Source of the DNA: ZC4RG25 sp023428365 | GTDB taxonomy: Bacteria; Pseudomonadota; Alphaproteobacteria; Rhizobiales; Hyphomicrobiaceae | Assembly: GCA_050283925.1 (NCBI GenBank) | Contig: JBNOAI010000007.1 | Span: forward strand, 248,001-312,000 | Direction of reading: 5' to 3' | DNA length: 64,000 bases | Position numbers and translations under genes: made by a program | Notes under the pieces: model-generated | Database searches by the model: none | What the model was told of the DNA's origin: nothing | What the model saw: only the letters and a program-made list of their open reading frames with translations | In this document: positions 42,028 through 50,359 of the stretch, in pieces | Numbering within the stretch: the first letter of the stretch is position 1 | Layout of the letters: each line of letters starts with the position of its first letter

Positions 42028-43863
42028 TTAGCAGCTTCCGTGGGTGTACGTGGTGCCGTCAAATTCTATGGATCCGGTCCAGCTATAACCCGTATAGCAC
42101 ACCGACGGATAAGTTGCGCCCGAAGCTGTATTTCCTGAACCAGATACTGCACCCACTAGGTACAGCATTGAGGTGTTTAAGTTTCCGGAAAATTCAGAAT
42201 TATTTATACTGATTGTAGTGTCGGAATAAATCGCATTTGGAGCCAATGCCCACCAATATAGATTGGTGAAAGCAGCGTTATGTATCTCAATAGTGGCATT
42301 GGGTTGTGTAATGTAAATGCCATATGAAGAATTTATGAGCTGTGAATTTTGCACCGTGAGGACATGCGACGCGGCGTTGATTTGAATCGTGTCGTCACCC
42401 GCGCCTGTGATCGTCGTATCCTGAATTCGGGTGCTGCCACCGGTTCCATTTAGAAAGACGCCATCGGACCATGGGCCGCTGATGTTCAATCGGCTTATCA
42501 CCGTATTGGATCGAGAGTCGGCCCAAACACCGTGGGTCCCGCCGGAGACGTTAAGCCCGGCCAAGTGGACGCTATCTCCGCCGACGGTAATGACATTGCC
42601 GGTGGATGCCGTAAGCGTGGGCTTGCTGCCTGCAGCGGTAAAGTCGACAAGATTCCCTGAGGTCAACCCGCGGATTTGAAGCGTTTCTCCACCTCCCAGG
42701 ATTGTTTGATTGCCCTGAAGCGTGTGGTTGCCATTCAGATTGCCTGCCGTGCCGTCAGCGATGATCAATGAGTTGGCACCGGCATTTGTCGAAGTCGTCG
42801 AAAGATTGCCGGTGGCATCAACAGTCACAACGCGATCGAAGCGCACGCCGGTTTCCGCATCCTCGACGTCCTCTTCGATGGTGGAGATGTTCGTGGCGGT
42901 TTGTGTGGTCTTGCGGTCGGAGACAATGTCCGTGTCGCGTTCGAGACCTTCAGACATCCGCCGCTCTTGCGCCGTGAGGGCGTAGGCTGGACGCGCTCCG
43001 GCATCACCGAACGGCAGCCGCAGGCGGGCTCCAATCTCGAAGCGATTGTCGCGCACTTTATCGTGCGAGTACTCGCCCTCGAAGGTCAGGCGCGAACCGC
43101 TCCAGCTTTCTATGAGATTGTCGACGCGCCACTCAGTGCGCACCCTGGGACCGGTGACGGAATGATCAATGTCTGAGTGATCGAAATGGAACCCGCCCGC
43201 ATAAACGCGCAGTTCGTGACGCGGTCCCGACAAACCTTCCGCAGTTGAAAAAAGCTTGGTACCGATTTCGGCGTCGAAGCCCCAGAGGGCAACTTCATCG
43301 AGACTCGTGGTGATCGTATCGACGGTGGTGATCAGGCCGATTTGGGGCCCGGTCATGTCGACAACCGATGTGACCGGAGTCATGATCGACGAGGTTGCTA
43401 CGTTTTCGCGATCATTCAGTGGCAGATAGGCGTTGGCGCGAAAATCCCAGCGGTCGCTGAGGGCTTCAATACCACCGGCGAGTTGATGAAAGGTGTTGCC
43501 GAAGGTGCTGCGGCGGATGTCGTACCCGCCCCAGATGCCGAAGTTCCAGCCATCCGGCATCATCTGACGATATCCGATGGCGAAGTTGCCCTCGCGCATA
43601 TCTTGTTCGAATTGCTTGCCGCGGGCTTCGCCGAACAGCAGGGATGATTGGCCCTGAGTCAGCGGCGCCCACAGGACGGCTTCGCCGCGCGTTGAGTTAT
43701 CAGTGCCGTAGTAGCCGCCGAATTCGACCCATGGCGTCCACTTCGGGGCGTTGATCGATGCCAGGAAGTCTTGCGCGAATGCGGGTATGGGGAAAACAGA
43801 GATAGCCAAGCCAGCAATAGGCAAGCATACGGATGCACGCCAAGCGTGCCGCCACATCGACAT
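42028..43863 (-). CDS. inverse-autotransporter barrel with C-terminal parallel beta-helix passenger
   Basis: A 611-residue surface protein. A signal (VCLPIAGLAISVFPIPAFA) is followed by an outer-membrane barrel (about residues 35-305: WVEFGGYYGTDNSTRGEAVL, GYRQMMPDGWNFGIWGGYD, HQLAGGIEAL, WGFDAEIG, ELRVYAGGFHF, RLTFEGEYSHD) that has the look of the intimin/invasin inverse-autotransporter beta domain. After a linker comes a region of Asn/Gly-rich repeats (about 360-600) like right-handed parallel beta-helices (GVWADSRSNTVISRLNISG, DTTITGAGDDTIQIN). The C-terminus has a Cys pair. Its role is likely adhesion or surface interaction; no Ig-like domains are seen. Confidence 0.75.
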   Translation of the reverse strand: MSMWRHAWRASVCLPIAGLAISVFPIPAFAQDFLASINAPKWTPWVEFGGYYGTDNSTRGEAVLWAPLTQGQSSLLFGEARGKQFEQDMREGNFAIGYRQMMPDGWNFGIWGGYDIRRSTFGNTFHQLAGGIEALSDRWDFRANAYLPLNDRENVATSSIMTPVTSVVDMTGPQIGLITTVDTITTSLDEVALWGFDAEIGTKLFSTAEGLSGPRHELRVYAGGFHFDHSDIDHSVTGPRVRTEWRVDNLIESWSGSRLTFEGEYSHDKVRDNRFEIGARLRLPFGDAGARPAYALTAQERRMSEGLERDTDIVSDRKTTQTATNISTIEEDVEDAETGVRFDRVVTVDATGNLSTTSTNAGANSLIIADGTAGNLNGNHTLQGNQTILGGGETLQIRGLTSGNLVDFTAAGSKPTLTASTGNVITVGGDSVHLAGLNVSGGTHGVWADSRSNTVISRLNISGPWSDGVFLNGTGGSTRIQDTTITGAGDDTIQINAASHVLTVQNSQLINSSYGIYITQPNATIEIHNAAFTNLYWWALAPNAIYSDTTISINNSEFSGNLNTSMLYLVGAVSGSGNTASGATYPSVCYTGYSWTGSIEFDGTTYTHGSC

Positions 43864-44214
43864 ATCTAGTATCCCCCCGAATAGGTCGATCGAGCTGACC
43901 TATTTCGCCCCCACTTTCGTAGGTAAGTGATTCGCGACTCTGCGGGAAAGCCTGTAATGAAGGGATTGGCAGCGACGTTAGCGCCTCATTTGATGACGTG
44001 CCCGAAGCATGTCGCGGTCGCGAGAGGTGGCTACCGAACCTCGATGACGGTTTGTCCCGTCGCGTACAATGGCAGTCCGGGCACTTTAACCAGTCGAAGG
44101 CATTGACTCCTGGCCCCGCTGCACTAAATCCGCGCGACGCGGGCATTTGTCAGCGAAGTGTCGTCATCGGTTGTCACAATGAGGTGTTGAACCTCTAGCT
44201 TCTGGGAGATCGAA
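43864..44214. other. 351-bp divergent intergenic region
   Basis: It separates the surface-protein gene from the carboxyspermidine dehydrogenase gene and must contain both promoters. I see no convincing gene, repeat or RNA in it. The dehydrogenase start is preceded by GGGAG at about 44203. Confidence 0.4.
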
Positions 44215-45432
44215 TTGGACAGTGTTCTCATCATTGGTGCTGGTGCTGCTGGCTCCGTAACCGCGCAGAAGTGCGCGATGAACCGGGACGTGTTCAAGAA
44301 GATCCATCTGGCTTCCAGGCGGTTGGTCAGTTGTGAGAACGTGGCCAAGCGCTGCGTCACGCCGATCGACATCAGCCAGGTCGACGCCGACAACGTCGAT
44401 GAGGTCGTGGCCCTGATCAACAAGGTCAAGCCGGACCTGTTGATCAACATGGCGCTCCCCTACCAGGATCTGCCGATCATGGACGCATGCCTGAAGGCCG
44501 GCGTGCATTACATGGACACGGCCAACTACGAGCCGCGCGACGTCGCCAAGTTCGAGTACTCCTGGCAGTGGAAGTACCAGGACCGCTATGCCGACGCTGG
44601 GCTAATGGCGATCCTCGGCTGCGGCTTCGATCCGGGCCAGTCGAACATCTACTGCGCCTATGCGCAGGAGTTCCTGTTCGACACCATCGAGACCATCGAC
44701 ATCATCGACTGCAACGATGGCAGCCACGGCAAGGCGTTCGCCACCAACTTCAATCCGGAGATCAACCTCCGCGAGGTGACGCAGCGCGGCAAGTACTGGA
44801 AGAACGGCCAGTGGATCGACATCGACCCGCTGTCGATCTCGGCCATGATCGACTATCCGGAAGTCGGCCCGCGCAAGTCCTACCTCATCTATCACGAGGA
44901 GGAGGAGAGCCTCGTCCAGAACATCAAGGGCCTGAAGCAGATCCGCTTCTGGATGACCTTCTCGGACAACTACATCAAACATCTCGAGGTGCTGCAGAAC
45001 GTCGGCATGACCCGCATTGATCCGGTCATGTACAAGGGCAATCCCGTGATTCCGATGGAGTTCCTGAAGGAACTGCTACCGCCGCCGTCGTCGCTGGGCG
45101 AGGGCTACACGGGACGCACGTCGATCGGCTGCATCTTCACCGGCATGAAGGACGGCAAGAAGAAGCGCGCGATGATCTACAACGTTTGCCATCACGAGCA
45201 GGCGTTCAAGGAAACCGGCGCGCAGGCGGTGTCCTACACCACGGGCGTGCCGCCGGTCGTTGGCGCCATGATGCTGTTCAACGGGTCGTGGAAGAAGCCG
45301 GGCGGCGTTTACAACGTCGAGCAGCTTCCGCCGAAGCCGTTCATGGACGAGATCGGCAAGCAGGGCCTGCCCTGGCACCTGAAGGAAATGTCGATGGACG
45401 AGCAGGCCGAGCTGTTCGCCGTCAAGACCTGA
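44215..45432 (+). CDS. carboxy(nor)spermidine dehydrogenase (saccharopine dehydrogenase family)
   Basis: A 405-residue NAD(P)-dependent enzyme with the Rossmann motif LIIGAGAAGSVTA and family segments INMALPYQDLPIMDACLKAGVHYMDTANYE (in two parts), GCGFDPGQSNIYCAYAQ, and IGCIFTGMKDGKKKRAMIYN. This branch reductively condenses aspartate semialdehyde with putrescine or diaminopropane to carboxy(nor)spermidine. The decarboxylase partner nspC lies 1.1 kb downstream on the same strand. TTG start with GGGAG 6 bp upstream. A strong terminator follows. Confidence 0.88.
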   Translation: MDSVLIIGAGAAGSVTAQKCAMNRDVFKKIHLASRRLVSCENVAKRCVTPIDISQVDADNVDEVVALINKVKPDLLINMALPYQDLPIMDACLKAGVHYMDTANYEPRDVAKFEYSWQWKYQDRYADAGLMAILGCGFDPGQSNIYCAYAQEFLFDTIETIDIIDCNDGSHGKAFATNFNPEINLREVTQRGKYWKNGQWIDIDPLSISAMIDYPEVGPRKSYLIYHEEEESLVQNIKGLKQIRFWMTFSDNYIKHLEVLQNVGMTRIDPVMYKGNPVIPMEFLKELLPPPSSLGEGYTGRTSIGCIFTGMKDGKKKRAMIYNVCHHEQAFKETGAQAVSYTTGVPPVVGAMMLFNGSWKKPGGVYNVEQLPPKPFMDEIGKQGLPWHLKEMSMDEQAELFAVKT

Positions 45433-45460
45433 CGCTCATAACTGAGCAGCGATCATCACG

Positions 45461-45488
45461 AAAGGGCGGCTTCGGCCGCCCTTTCCGG
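45461..45488. terminator. bidirectional terminator between convergent genes
   Basis: AAAGGGCGGC (45461-45470), loop TTCG, GCCGCCCTTT (45475-45484): a perfect 10-bp stem with a stable UUCG tetraloop and A/T tracts on both sides. It serves the dehydrogenase gene and the opposing dsbB-like gene. Confidence 0.9.
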
Positions 45489-45496
45489 TTTCCAGG

Positions 45497-46102
45497 CTAC
45501 CCGCGAGCAGTCCCGAGCAGTTGATAGCCGAACGTGTGGCACTCGCCCAAACCGCACTGCACGAAAACCGACACGAAATTGATCAAGCACAGCACCGCGA
45601 CGTAAATCGCGATGCTCCGCGCGACGGCTGACATCTGCGGAAAGGAGGCGCTGGGCGCTGCCAAATGAGTCGAGCGGCCGCCGGGCAGCAGCAGCGTCAC
45701 CACATGCGCCACGATCAGCGCGAGTGCGATCAGGACGCTCCACACCGGCATGTGCAGCCCGAACACCGCGCTGCCGATATACTCATGGCCGGGACGCGGA
45801 CAGATATCCAGCAGCGTCTGGCGCACAGACACGATCAGCAGCAGCGTCGCAAACAGCAGGCTGATGCCGGTGAAACGATCCGAGAAACCATTCCGAAGAT
45901 TGAGAATGGCTCCGAATGCCACGCCGAACAGAGCCACGCGCTGCAGGAGGCAGAGCGGGCAGGGCAACTCGCCGTAGGCGTACTGCATCACCATCGCGCC
46001 GCTTAAAACTGTCGCGATCACGATCACCTTGGCCAGCTCGCAGAGGTACTGCAGGCCAGCCCAGCCGCGCGCGGTGTCGAGAGTTTCGGTTGTTGCGGTC
46101 AT
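45497..46102 (-). CDS. dsbB: disulfide bond formation protein B
   Basis: A 201-residue inner-membrane oxidoreductase with four to five hydrophobic segments and the active-site CPLC (in GELPCPLCLLQRVALFG). DsbB reoxidises DsbA with quinone. Other cysteines occur in a periplasmic loop (DICPRPGHE) and near the C-terminus (CGLGEC), so the second redox pair is not placed with certainty. The DUF5993 gene starts immediately upstream (stop-to-start gap 4 bp), and the two genes look like an operon. Confidence 0.88.
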   Translation of the reverse strand: MTATTETLDTARGWAGLQYLCELAKVIVIATVLSGAMVMQYAYGELPCPLCLLQRVALFGVAFGAILNLRNGFSDRFTGISLLFATLLLIVSVRQTLLDICPRPGHEYIGSAVFGLHMPVWSVLIALALIVAHVVTLLLPGGRSTHLAAPSASFPQMSAVARSIAIYVAVLCLINFVSVFVQCGLGECHTFGYQLLGTARG

Positions 46103-46106
46103 GATC

Positions 46107-46313
46107 TCATGCTCCCTTCACCTGCACACCGATGGTGTGATCGACCTTGATCCAGGGCATCTGGAAACCGGTCGTGGGGCTGTAGATCTCGAACAGAAAC
46201 AGCCAGACTGTCAGAACCAGCGAGACCGCCAGGCTCGACACGGCCAGTCGCCATCGCCCTGCGAGTTCCAGGCAGAACGCGAGTGCTAAAAACAGGAAGA
46301 TCCAGAACATCAT
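46107..46313 (-). CDS. DUF5993-like small membrane protein
   Basis: A 68-residue protein with two hydrophobic segments (MMFWIFLFLALAFCLELA and LAVSSLAVSLVLTVWLFLF) and a conserved-looking tail (HTIGVQVKGA... preceded by PWIKVD). It resembles DUF5993 proteins, which are often found next to dsbB; function unknown. The ATG at 46313 has GAGG 9 bp upstream and is preferred to a TTG at 46328. Confidence 0.65.
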   Translation of the reverse strand: MMFWIFLFLALAFCLELAGRWRLAVSSLAVSLVLTVWLFLFEIYSPTTGFQMPWIKVDHTIGVQVKGA

Positions 46314-46571
46314 GGGAGTCAGCCTCAAAAAGGGGATCGTCCGAATGAACGGAACATGCGCGGGCCTAGACTACTCCGTTCTCGGAGAAAGGCGATGGCG
46401 GAGATCCGCTAGTGTTACCGCGCGGTTATTGGGACGCACGCTTTTAACGAAACTCTCCCGGCGCGCGCTGGTCTGCGCCACTGCCAGCACTTCCAACCCA
46501 CGCACGCCGATGCCATATAGCGCTCAACCGGCACGCCAGCCGGTGGACTGGCAGCGAGGATCCCGTTTCAG

Positions 46572-47711
46572 ATGGCACCGAAGATCCCTGGTAACATTGC
46601 TACGCCGGCCTACGTTCTGGATGTCGCCATCCTGAAGCGTAACCTGGAAACGGTCGCCCGCATCAAGCGCGAGGCCGGCTGCAAGATCCTGCTCGCCACC
46701 AAGGCGTGGGCGCTGCCCGCCGCCTTCCCGCTGATGCGCGACGTGCTCGACGGCACCACCGCCAGCGGCGAGTACGAGGCGCGCATGGGCCACGAGGAGT
46801 TCGGCAAGGAGGTGCACGTCTACGCTCCGGCCTACGCGCCGGGCGAGGTCGAGCGGCTGACCAAAATCGCCGACCACATCTATTTCAATTCGCCTGAGCA
46901 GATGGCGCGCTACGCGCCGCTGGCGAAGGCCGCGGGCTGTCACATCGGCATCCGCGTCAACCCCGGCTATTCCAACGCGACGCTCGGCGGCGCGCTGTAC
47001 GATCCGTGTGCGCCGTGCTCGCGCTTCGGCACGGTGGCGGCCGACCTCGACCAGCTGCCCTGGGACGACATCGACATCTTCCATGTCCACGCCCTGTGCG
47101 AGAGCCTGGCCGACGGTTCGGCCGGGCTGATCCAGCACGTCGCGAAAAACTTCGCGCCCTATATCCGGCGCGTGAAGACGGTCAACTTCGGCGGCGGCCA
47201 TTTCGTCAACAAGCCGGGCTATGACGTCGACAAGCTGATCGCGGCGATCAAGGCGTTCCGCGCCGAGTTCGGCGTCGAGGTGGTGCTGGAGCCGGGCGCG
47301 GGCATCATCGTCGACACCGGCTATCTGGTGGCGAGCGTCATCGGCCTTCATCGCAACGAGAAGGACATCGCCATTCTCGATGCGTCGGCGAGTTGCCACA
47401 TGCCCGACGTGCTGGAAGTGCCGTACACGCCCGAGATCATCGGCGCGGCCAAGCCCGGCGTGCACGCGCACGGCTACATCCTCGGCGGCAAGACCTGCAT
47501 GACCGGCGACATCATCGGCGAGTACTCATTTCCCCAGCCGCTGAAAGTGGGCGACCAGATCGTGCTCACGGACATGATGCAATACAGCTTCGTAAAGAAT
47601 AACACCTTCAACGGCACCCGCCGCCCGGATCTGGCGATGCTGGACGAGGATGGCACGTACAAAGTGCTGCGCTCGTTCGGGTATGAAGATTTTCGGCATA
47701 CGTTGGGGTGA
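46572..47711 (+). CDS. nspC: carboxynorspermidine/carboxyspermidine decarboxylase
   Basis: A 379-residue fold-III PLP decarboxylase. PLP lysine Lys44 is in LLATKAWALPA; other motifs are GYSNATLGGALYDPCAPCSRFG, VHALCESLADGS, VNFGGGHFVNKPGYD, VLEPGAGIIVDTGYL, DASASCHMPDVLEVPY and GGKTCMTGDIIGEY (Cys and Asp at the active site). It removes the carboxyl group to give spermidine or norspermidine, completing the route begun by the dehydrogenase at 44215. It is convergent with the DUF262 gene, 21 bp away. Confidence 0.92.
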   Translation: MAPKIPGNIATPAYVLDVAILKRNLETVARIKREAGCKILLATKAWALPAAFPLMRDVLDGTTASGEYEARMGHEEFGKEVHVYAPAYAPGEVERLTKIADHIYFNSPEQMARYAPLAKAAGCHIGIRVNPGYSNATLGGALYDPCAPCSRFGTVAADLDQLPWDDIDIFHVHALCESLADGSAGLIQHVAKNFAPYIRRVKTVNFGGGHFVNKPGYDVDKLIAAIKAFRAEFGVEVVLEPGAGIIVDTGYLVASVIGLHRNEKDIAILDASASCHMPDVLEVPYTPEIIGAAKPGVHAHGYILGGKTCMTGDIIGEYSFPQPLKVGDQIVLTDMMQYSFVKNNTFNGTRRPDLAMLDEDGTYKVLRSFGYEDFRHTLG

Positions 47712-47732
47712 AGGCAGTCCATCAAGCATTGC

Positions 47733-48758
47733 TTAGTTGATAGGCGTGCCCTCTGCGGCTGAAATAACTGTCACTAAGATTTCCTCTCGCTTCGCGCGAC
47801 GGGATCGGTCTGATGCGGCTCTTGATACGGCATCTTGATACTCGGCATGCATCTCCCTTCCGTCAATTGCGCCGGTTCGCACAGAAATTAGGAGTTCGCC
47901 AACTTGGTCGGCAACTCGAGCGGTATTGTTAAATGTGGTGCGATGACTTGTGCGATAGTATCGCAAGCATGCGCCGTACAGAGAATAAAAATTGCTTCGT
48001 GTTTTAATCGCAATGACATTGTCCGCCGTAATTATCGACTTGATCAAGTTTATCGATGCTGAAAATTCTGACTCGAAACGTACTTCTTCTGGAAACTCGA
48101 GCTCGTAGCGGGCGTAGGCTTCGTCCAGCATGTCTTTTTTGTTGGTTATCCCCTCCAAATTTAGGAGCAGGAGTTCGCTGGCAAACTCAACATCTTGCAT
48201 GCGCCGGATATCTCGAGCCGAAAACAGACCGATTTCCTGGAATAGGGGGGTATCGGCAAAACGTTCGACGGCGCTTTTGAAACGGCCTTTGTAGCGGGCG
48301 TTACGTAGTTCTTGCTCGTTCAGAGCGATGTTATTGGTGTTGAGGCGCGCGAACAAATCCCTGATCTCAGCGTCATTGGTCTCGCTCAGGCCGCGAACGA
48401 CAACTTTGTAGTTCCAGAACGCTTCCCTCTGTGTATCATCCAAGTCGCGAAAGTATTCACCGCTCCAATAATCATCGTGAGGCAGCGATACTTGATTGTC
48501 GATGTACATTAGGATCGACGTAATTCGTTGCTGTCCATCCACAATAACGTGTCTTTCCGTTCCGTCCGTCGGATTAAGCACGCTCTGGATGTATATTTCT
48601 GGGAACGGTAGCTTTTTTAGTATGGTGGAGATTAGTTCGCTGCGCTCTGCCTCCATCCATACCGGCCGCCGTTGAAACTTCGGGGAGATCTCCAGACTGT
48701 TGTCGGCGCGCCTTCCCCGGAACCAAGATATGGTTTGCAAGCTAACGTCATATTTCAT
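47733..48758 (-). CDS. DUF262 domain protein (ParB-like nuclease/NTPase fold)
   Basis: A 341-residue protein. The N-terminal region has the DUF262 hallmarks: ISPKFQRRPVW (about 24-34) and VIVDGQQRITSIL (72-84), with the acidic/Gln active site DGQQR, then LFARLNTNNIALNEQELRNARYKG. DUF262 occurs in GmrSD-type restriction enzymes and in SspE of phosphorothioation-based defence. No DUF1524 HNH domain is obvious: the C-terminal half is helical without an HxxP/HNH pattern. Base use looks less GC-rich than neighbours. It is second in a two-gene unit, with the partner stop and its own start overlapping at 48758. Confidence 0.82.
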   Translation of the reverse strand: MKYDVSLQTISWFRGRRADNSLEISPKFQRRPVWMEAERSELISTILKKLPFPEIYIQSVLNPTDGTERHVIVDGQQRITSILMYIDNQVSLPHDDYWSGEYFRDLDDTQREAFWNYKVVVRGLSETNDAEIRDLFARLNTNNIALNEQELRNARYKGRFKSAVERFADTPLFQEIGLFSARDIRRMQDVEFASELLLLNLEGITNKKDMLDEAYARYELEFPEEVRFESEFSASINLIKSIITADNVIAIKTRSNFYSLYGACLRYYRTSHRTTFNNTARVADQVGELLISVRTGAIDGREMHAEYQDAVSRAASDRSRRAKREEILVTVISAAEGTPIN

Positions 48759-49372
48759 TATTGGAGATCCCTCTGGGCGACGCGAAAGCCGCGCTGATAG
48801 TAGTCAACCGCTTCGATGGCATTGCGGAAAATCATGAGTCGCACCTCTCTCCACGCGAGCTGATGACTTGTAAGCGTGTTTGCGGCTCTCCTGAATGCGT
48901 ACGAATATGGATGGCCGGCGATTGGGATCCAGAGCGGGCTTGCAAAGCCACAATAAACATTCTCGCCGTTTCGACGTAGATATTGTTGGTTGCTGTATCC
49001 AATCTGGTACCATTGCTCTCTATGGGCTTCGCGGATGTTGTCCCATGTTTCTTGGAACATTCGCGAAGAGACGACGCCGACGTCGATATCTGACGTATCT
49101 CTGAATGGCTCCCATAGTTTGCGCGGATTCAGGCTATATCCCCAGTTGCCGCTGCCGGCGATGAAGATGTTCTCTGCGTGGGGAAACAAGCGATTCACCC
49201 GGGCCTTAAACACTGTGTAGTCATCGGCTGATTGCAGCGCGTGTACAGTGGCGCTGCGGATGTACCGCTCAGATAGCTCCTTGGGAGCGTGCGTCTTAAT
49301 GAGAGCTTTGAATTGCGCTAGGGTCATTTGCGGATGATCACAGTGCAGAGCATGGCTGGCTGCTACTAGCAT
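48758..49372 (-). CDS. nucleotidyltransferase-like protein, partner of the DUF262 gene
   Basis: A roughly 204-residue protein. The segment IFIAGSGNWGYSLNP (about 69-83) followed by RDTSDIDVGVV (91-101) matches the G-S-G...D-x-D core of nucleotidyltransferase folds, with Gly-Ser at 73-74 and the metal Asp pair at 95/97. Further conserved-looking parts are NVYCGFASPLWIPI and REVRLMIFRNAIEA. The true start is uncertain (ATG at 49372, ATG at 49327, TTG at 49426) since none has a good ribosome-binding site. The stop overlaps the DUF262 start at 48758. A toxin, antitoxin or second-messenger role is possible; none is shown. Confidence 0.6.
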   Translation of the reverse strand: MLVAASHALHCDHPQMTLAQFKALIKTHAPKELSERYIRSATVHALQSADDYTVFKARVNRLFPHAENIFIAGSGNWGYSLNPRKLWEPFRDTSDIDVGVVSSRMFQETWDNIREAHREQWYQIGYSNQQYLRRNGENVYCGFASPLWIPIAGHPYSYAFRRAANTLTSHQLAWREVRLMIFRNAIEAVDYYQRGFRVAQRDLQ

Positions 49373-49440
49373 CAATTGTGCGTTAACGTCCAATCGTTGT
49401 AGGTGAAGTACGCGCGATCCCAACAAGTGGGTGGATGACT

Positions 49441-50349
49441 ATGGTCGCTGCTTGGCTCCTCTCGTCCGACGTCGACCCAGCCATCCGCTGGCAGGGGCTG
49501 CGTGATCTGACGGACTCCCCCGCCGACGCCATCGCCGCCGAACGGGCGCGCGTCCCGCACGATGGCTGGGGTGCGCGGTTGCTCTCGCTGCAAACACCGG
49601 ACGGGCATTGGAACGACGAGCAGGAACATGGCTGGATGACCACCATGGACGCGCTCGCGCTGCTGCGGCGCTTCGGGGTCGATCCGGACGATGCGCGGGT
49701 GCGGGCCGCGCTCGACCTCGTGCAGGCCCGGATCACGTGGCATCAGATCGGCGGCGAGCCGTTCTTCGACGGTGAGACCGAAGCCTGCATCAACGGGCAG
49801 ATCCTGGCGTCGGGCGCGTACTTCTGTGCGCCGGTCGAGCGTCTGCTGGCGCGGCTGCTCAGCGAGCAACTCGCCGACGGCGGCTGGAACTGCGAGGCGC
49901 CGGGCAGCACGCGTTCCTCGTTCCACTCCACCATCTGCGTGCTCGAAGGGCTGTTGGAATATGAAAAGCGTCACGGCCCCACGACCGCCGTGACGGACGC
50001 CGCGCGCCGCGGACAGGATTATCTGCTGGAACGGCGCATGCTTCGCTCGCTGACGACCGGCAAGGTGATCAATGCGAAGTGGACCCAGTTCACGTTCCCG
50101 CCAAACTGGCAGTACGACGTACTGCGCGGCCTGGATTATCTGCGCGATGCGGGCGTCACGCCGGATGAGCGCGTCGCCGAGGCTATCGCGCTGGTCGAGC
50201 AGAAGCGAACGGATGACGGTCGCTGGCTGCTCGATGCGCTGCCCATAGATTGGGATCGTCTCGCCTTCGACGTCGAGCCGGATGTCGGCCAGCCGAGCCG
50301 CTGGAATACACTGCGCGCGCTTCGCGTGCTCAAGTGGGCCGGGCGCTGA
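49441..50349 (+). CDS. prenyltransferase/squalene-oxidase-repeat-like protein
   Basis: A 302-residue soluble protein with helical repeats and QW-like motifs (LQTPDGHWNDEQEHGWMTTMDALALL; LADGGWNCEAPGSTRSSFHST; KRTDDGRWLLDALP; GQPSRWNTLRALRVLKW). This is the alpha/alpha-barrel seen in terpene cyclases and protein prenyltransferases, but it is half the size of squalene-hopene cyclase and no DXDD catalytic motif is visible. Function is unknown. The ATG at 49441 is preferred, 6 bp after GGGTGG; an ATG at 49435 has no spacing. The 3' end is 10 bp from the convergent aminotransferase gene. Confidence 0.7.
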   Translation: MVAAWLLSSDVDPAIRWQGLRDLTDSPADAIAAERARVPHDGWGARLLSLQTPDGHWNDEQEHGWMTTMDALALLRRFGVDPDDARVRAALDLVQARITWHQIGGEPFFDGETEACINGQILASGAYFCAPVERLLARLLSEQLADGGWNCEAPGSTRSSFHSTICVLEGLLEYEKRHGPTTAVTDAARRGQDYLLERRMLRSLTTGKVINAKWTQFTFPPNWQYDVLRGLDYLRDAGVTPDERVAEAIALVEQKRTDDGRWLLDALPIDWDRLAFDVEPDVGQPSRWNTLRALRVLKWAGR

Positions 50350-50359
50350 CCGGCGTGCC

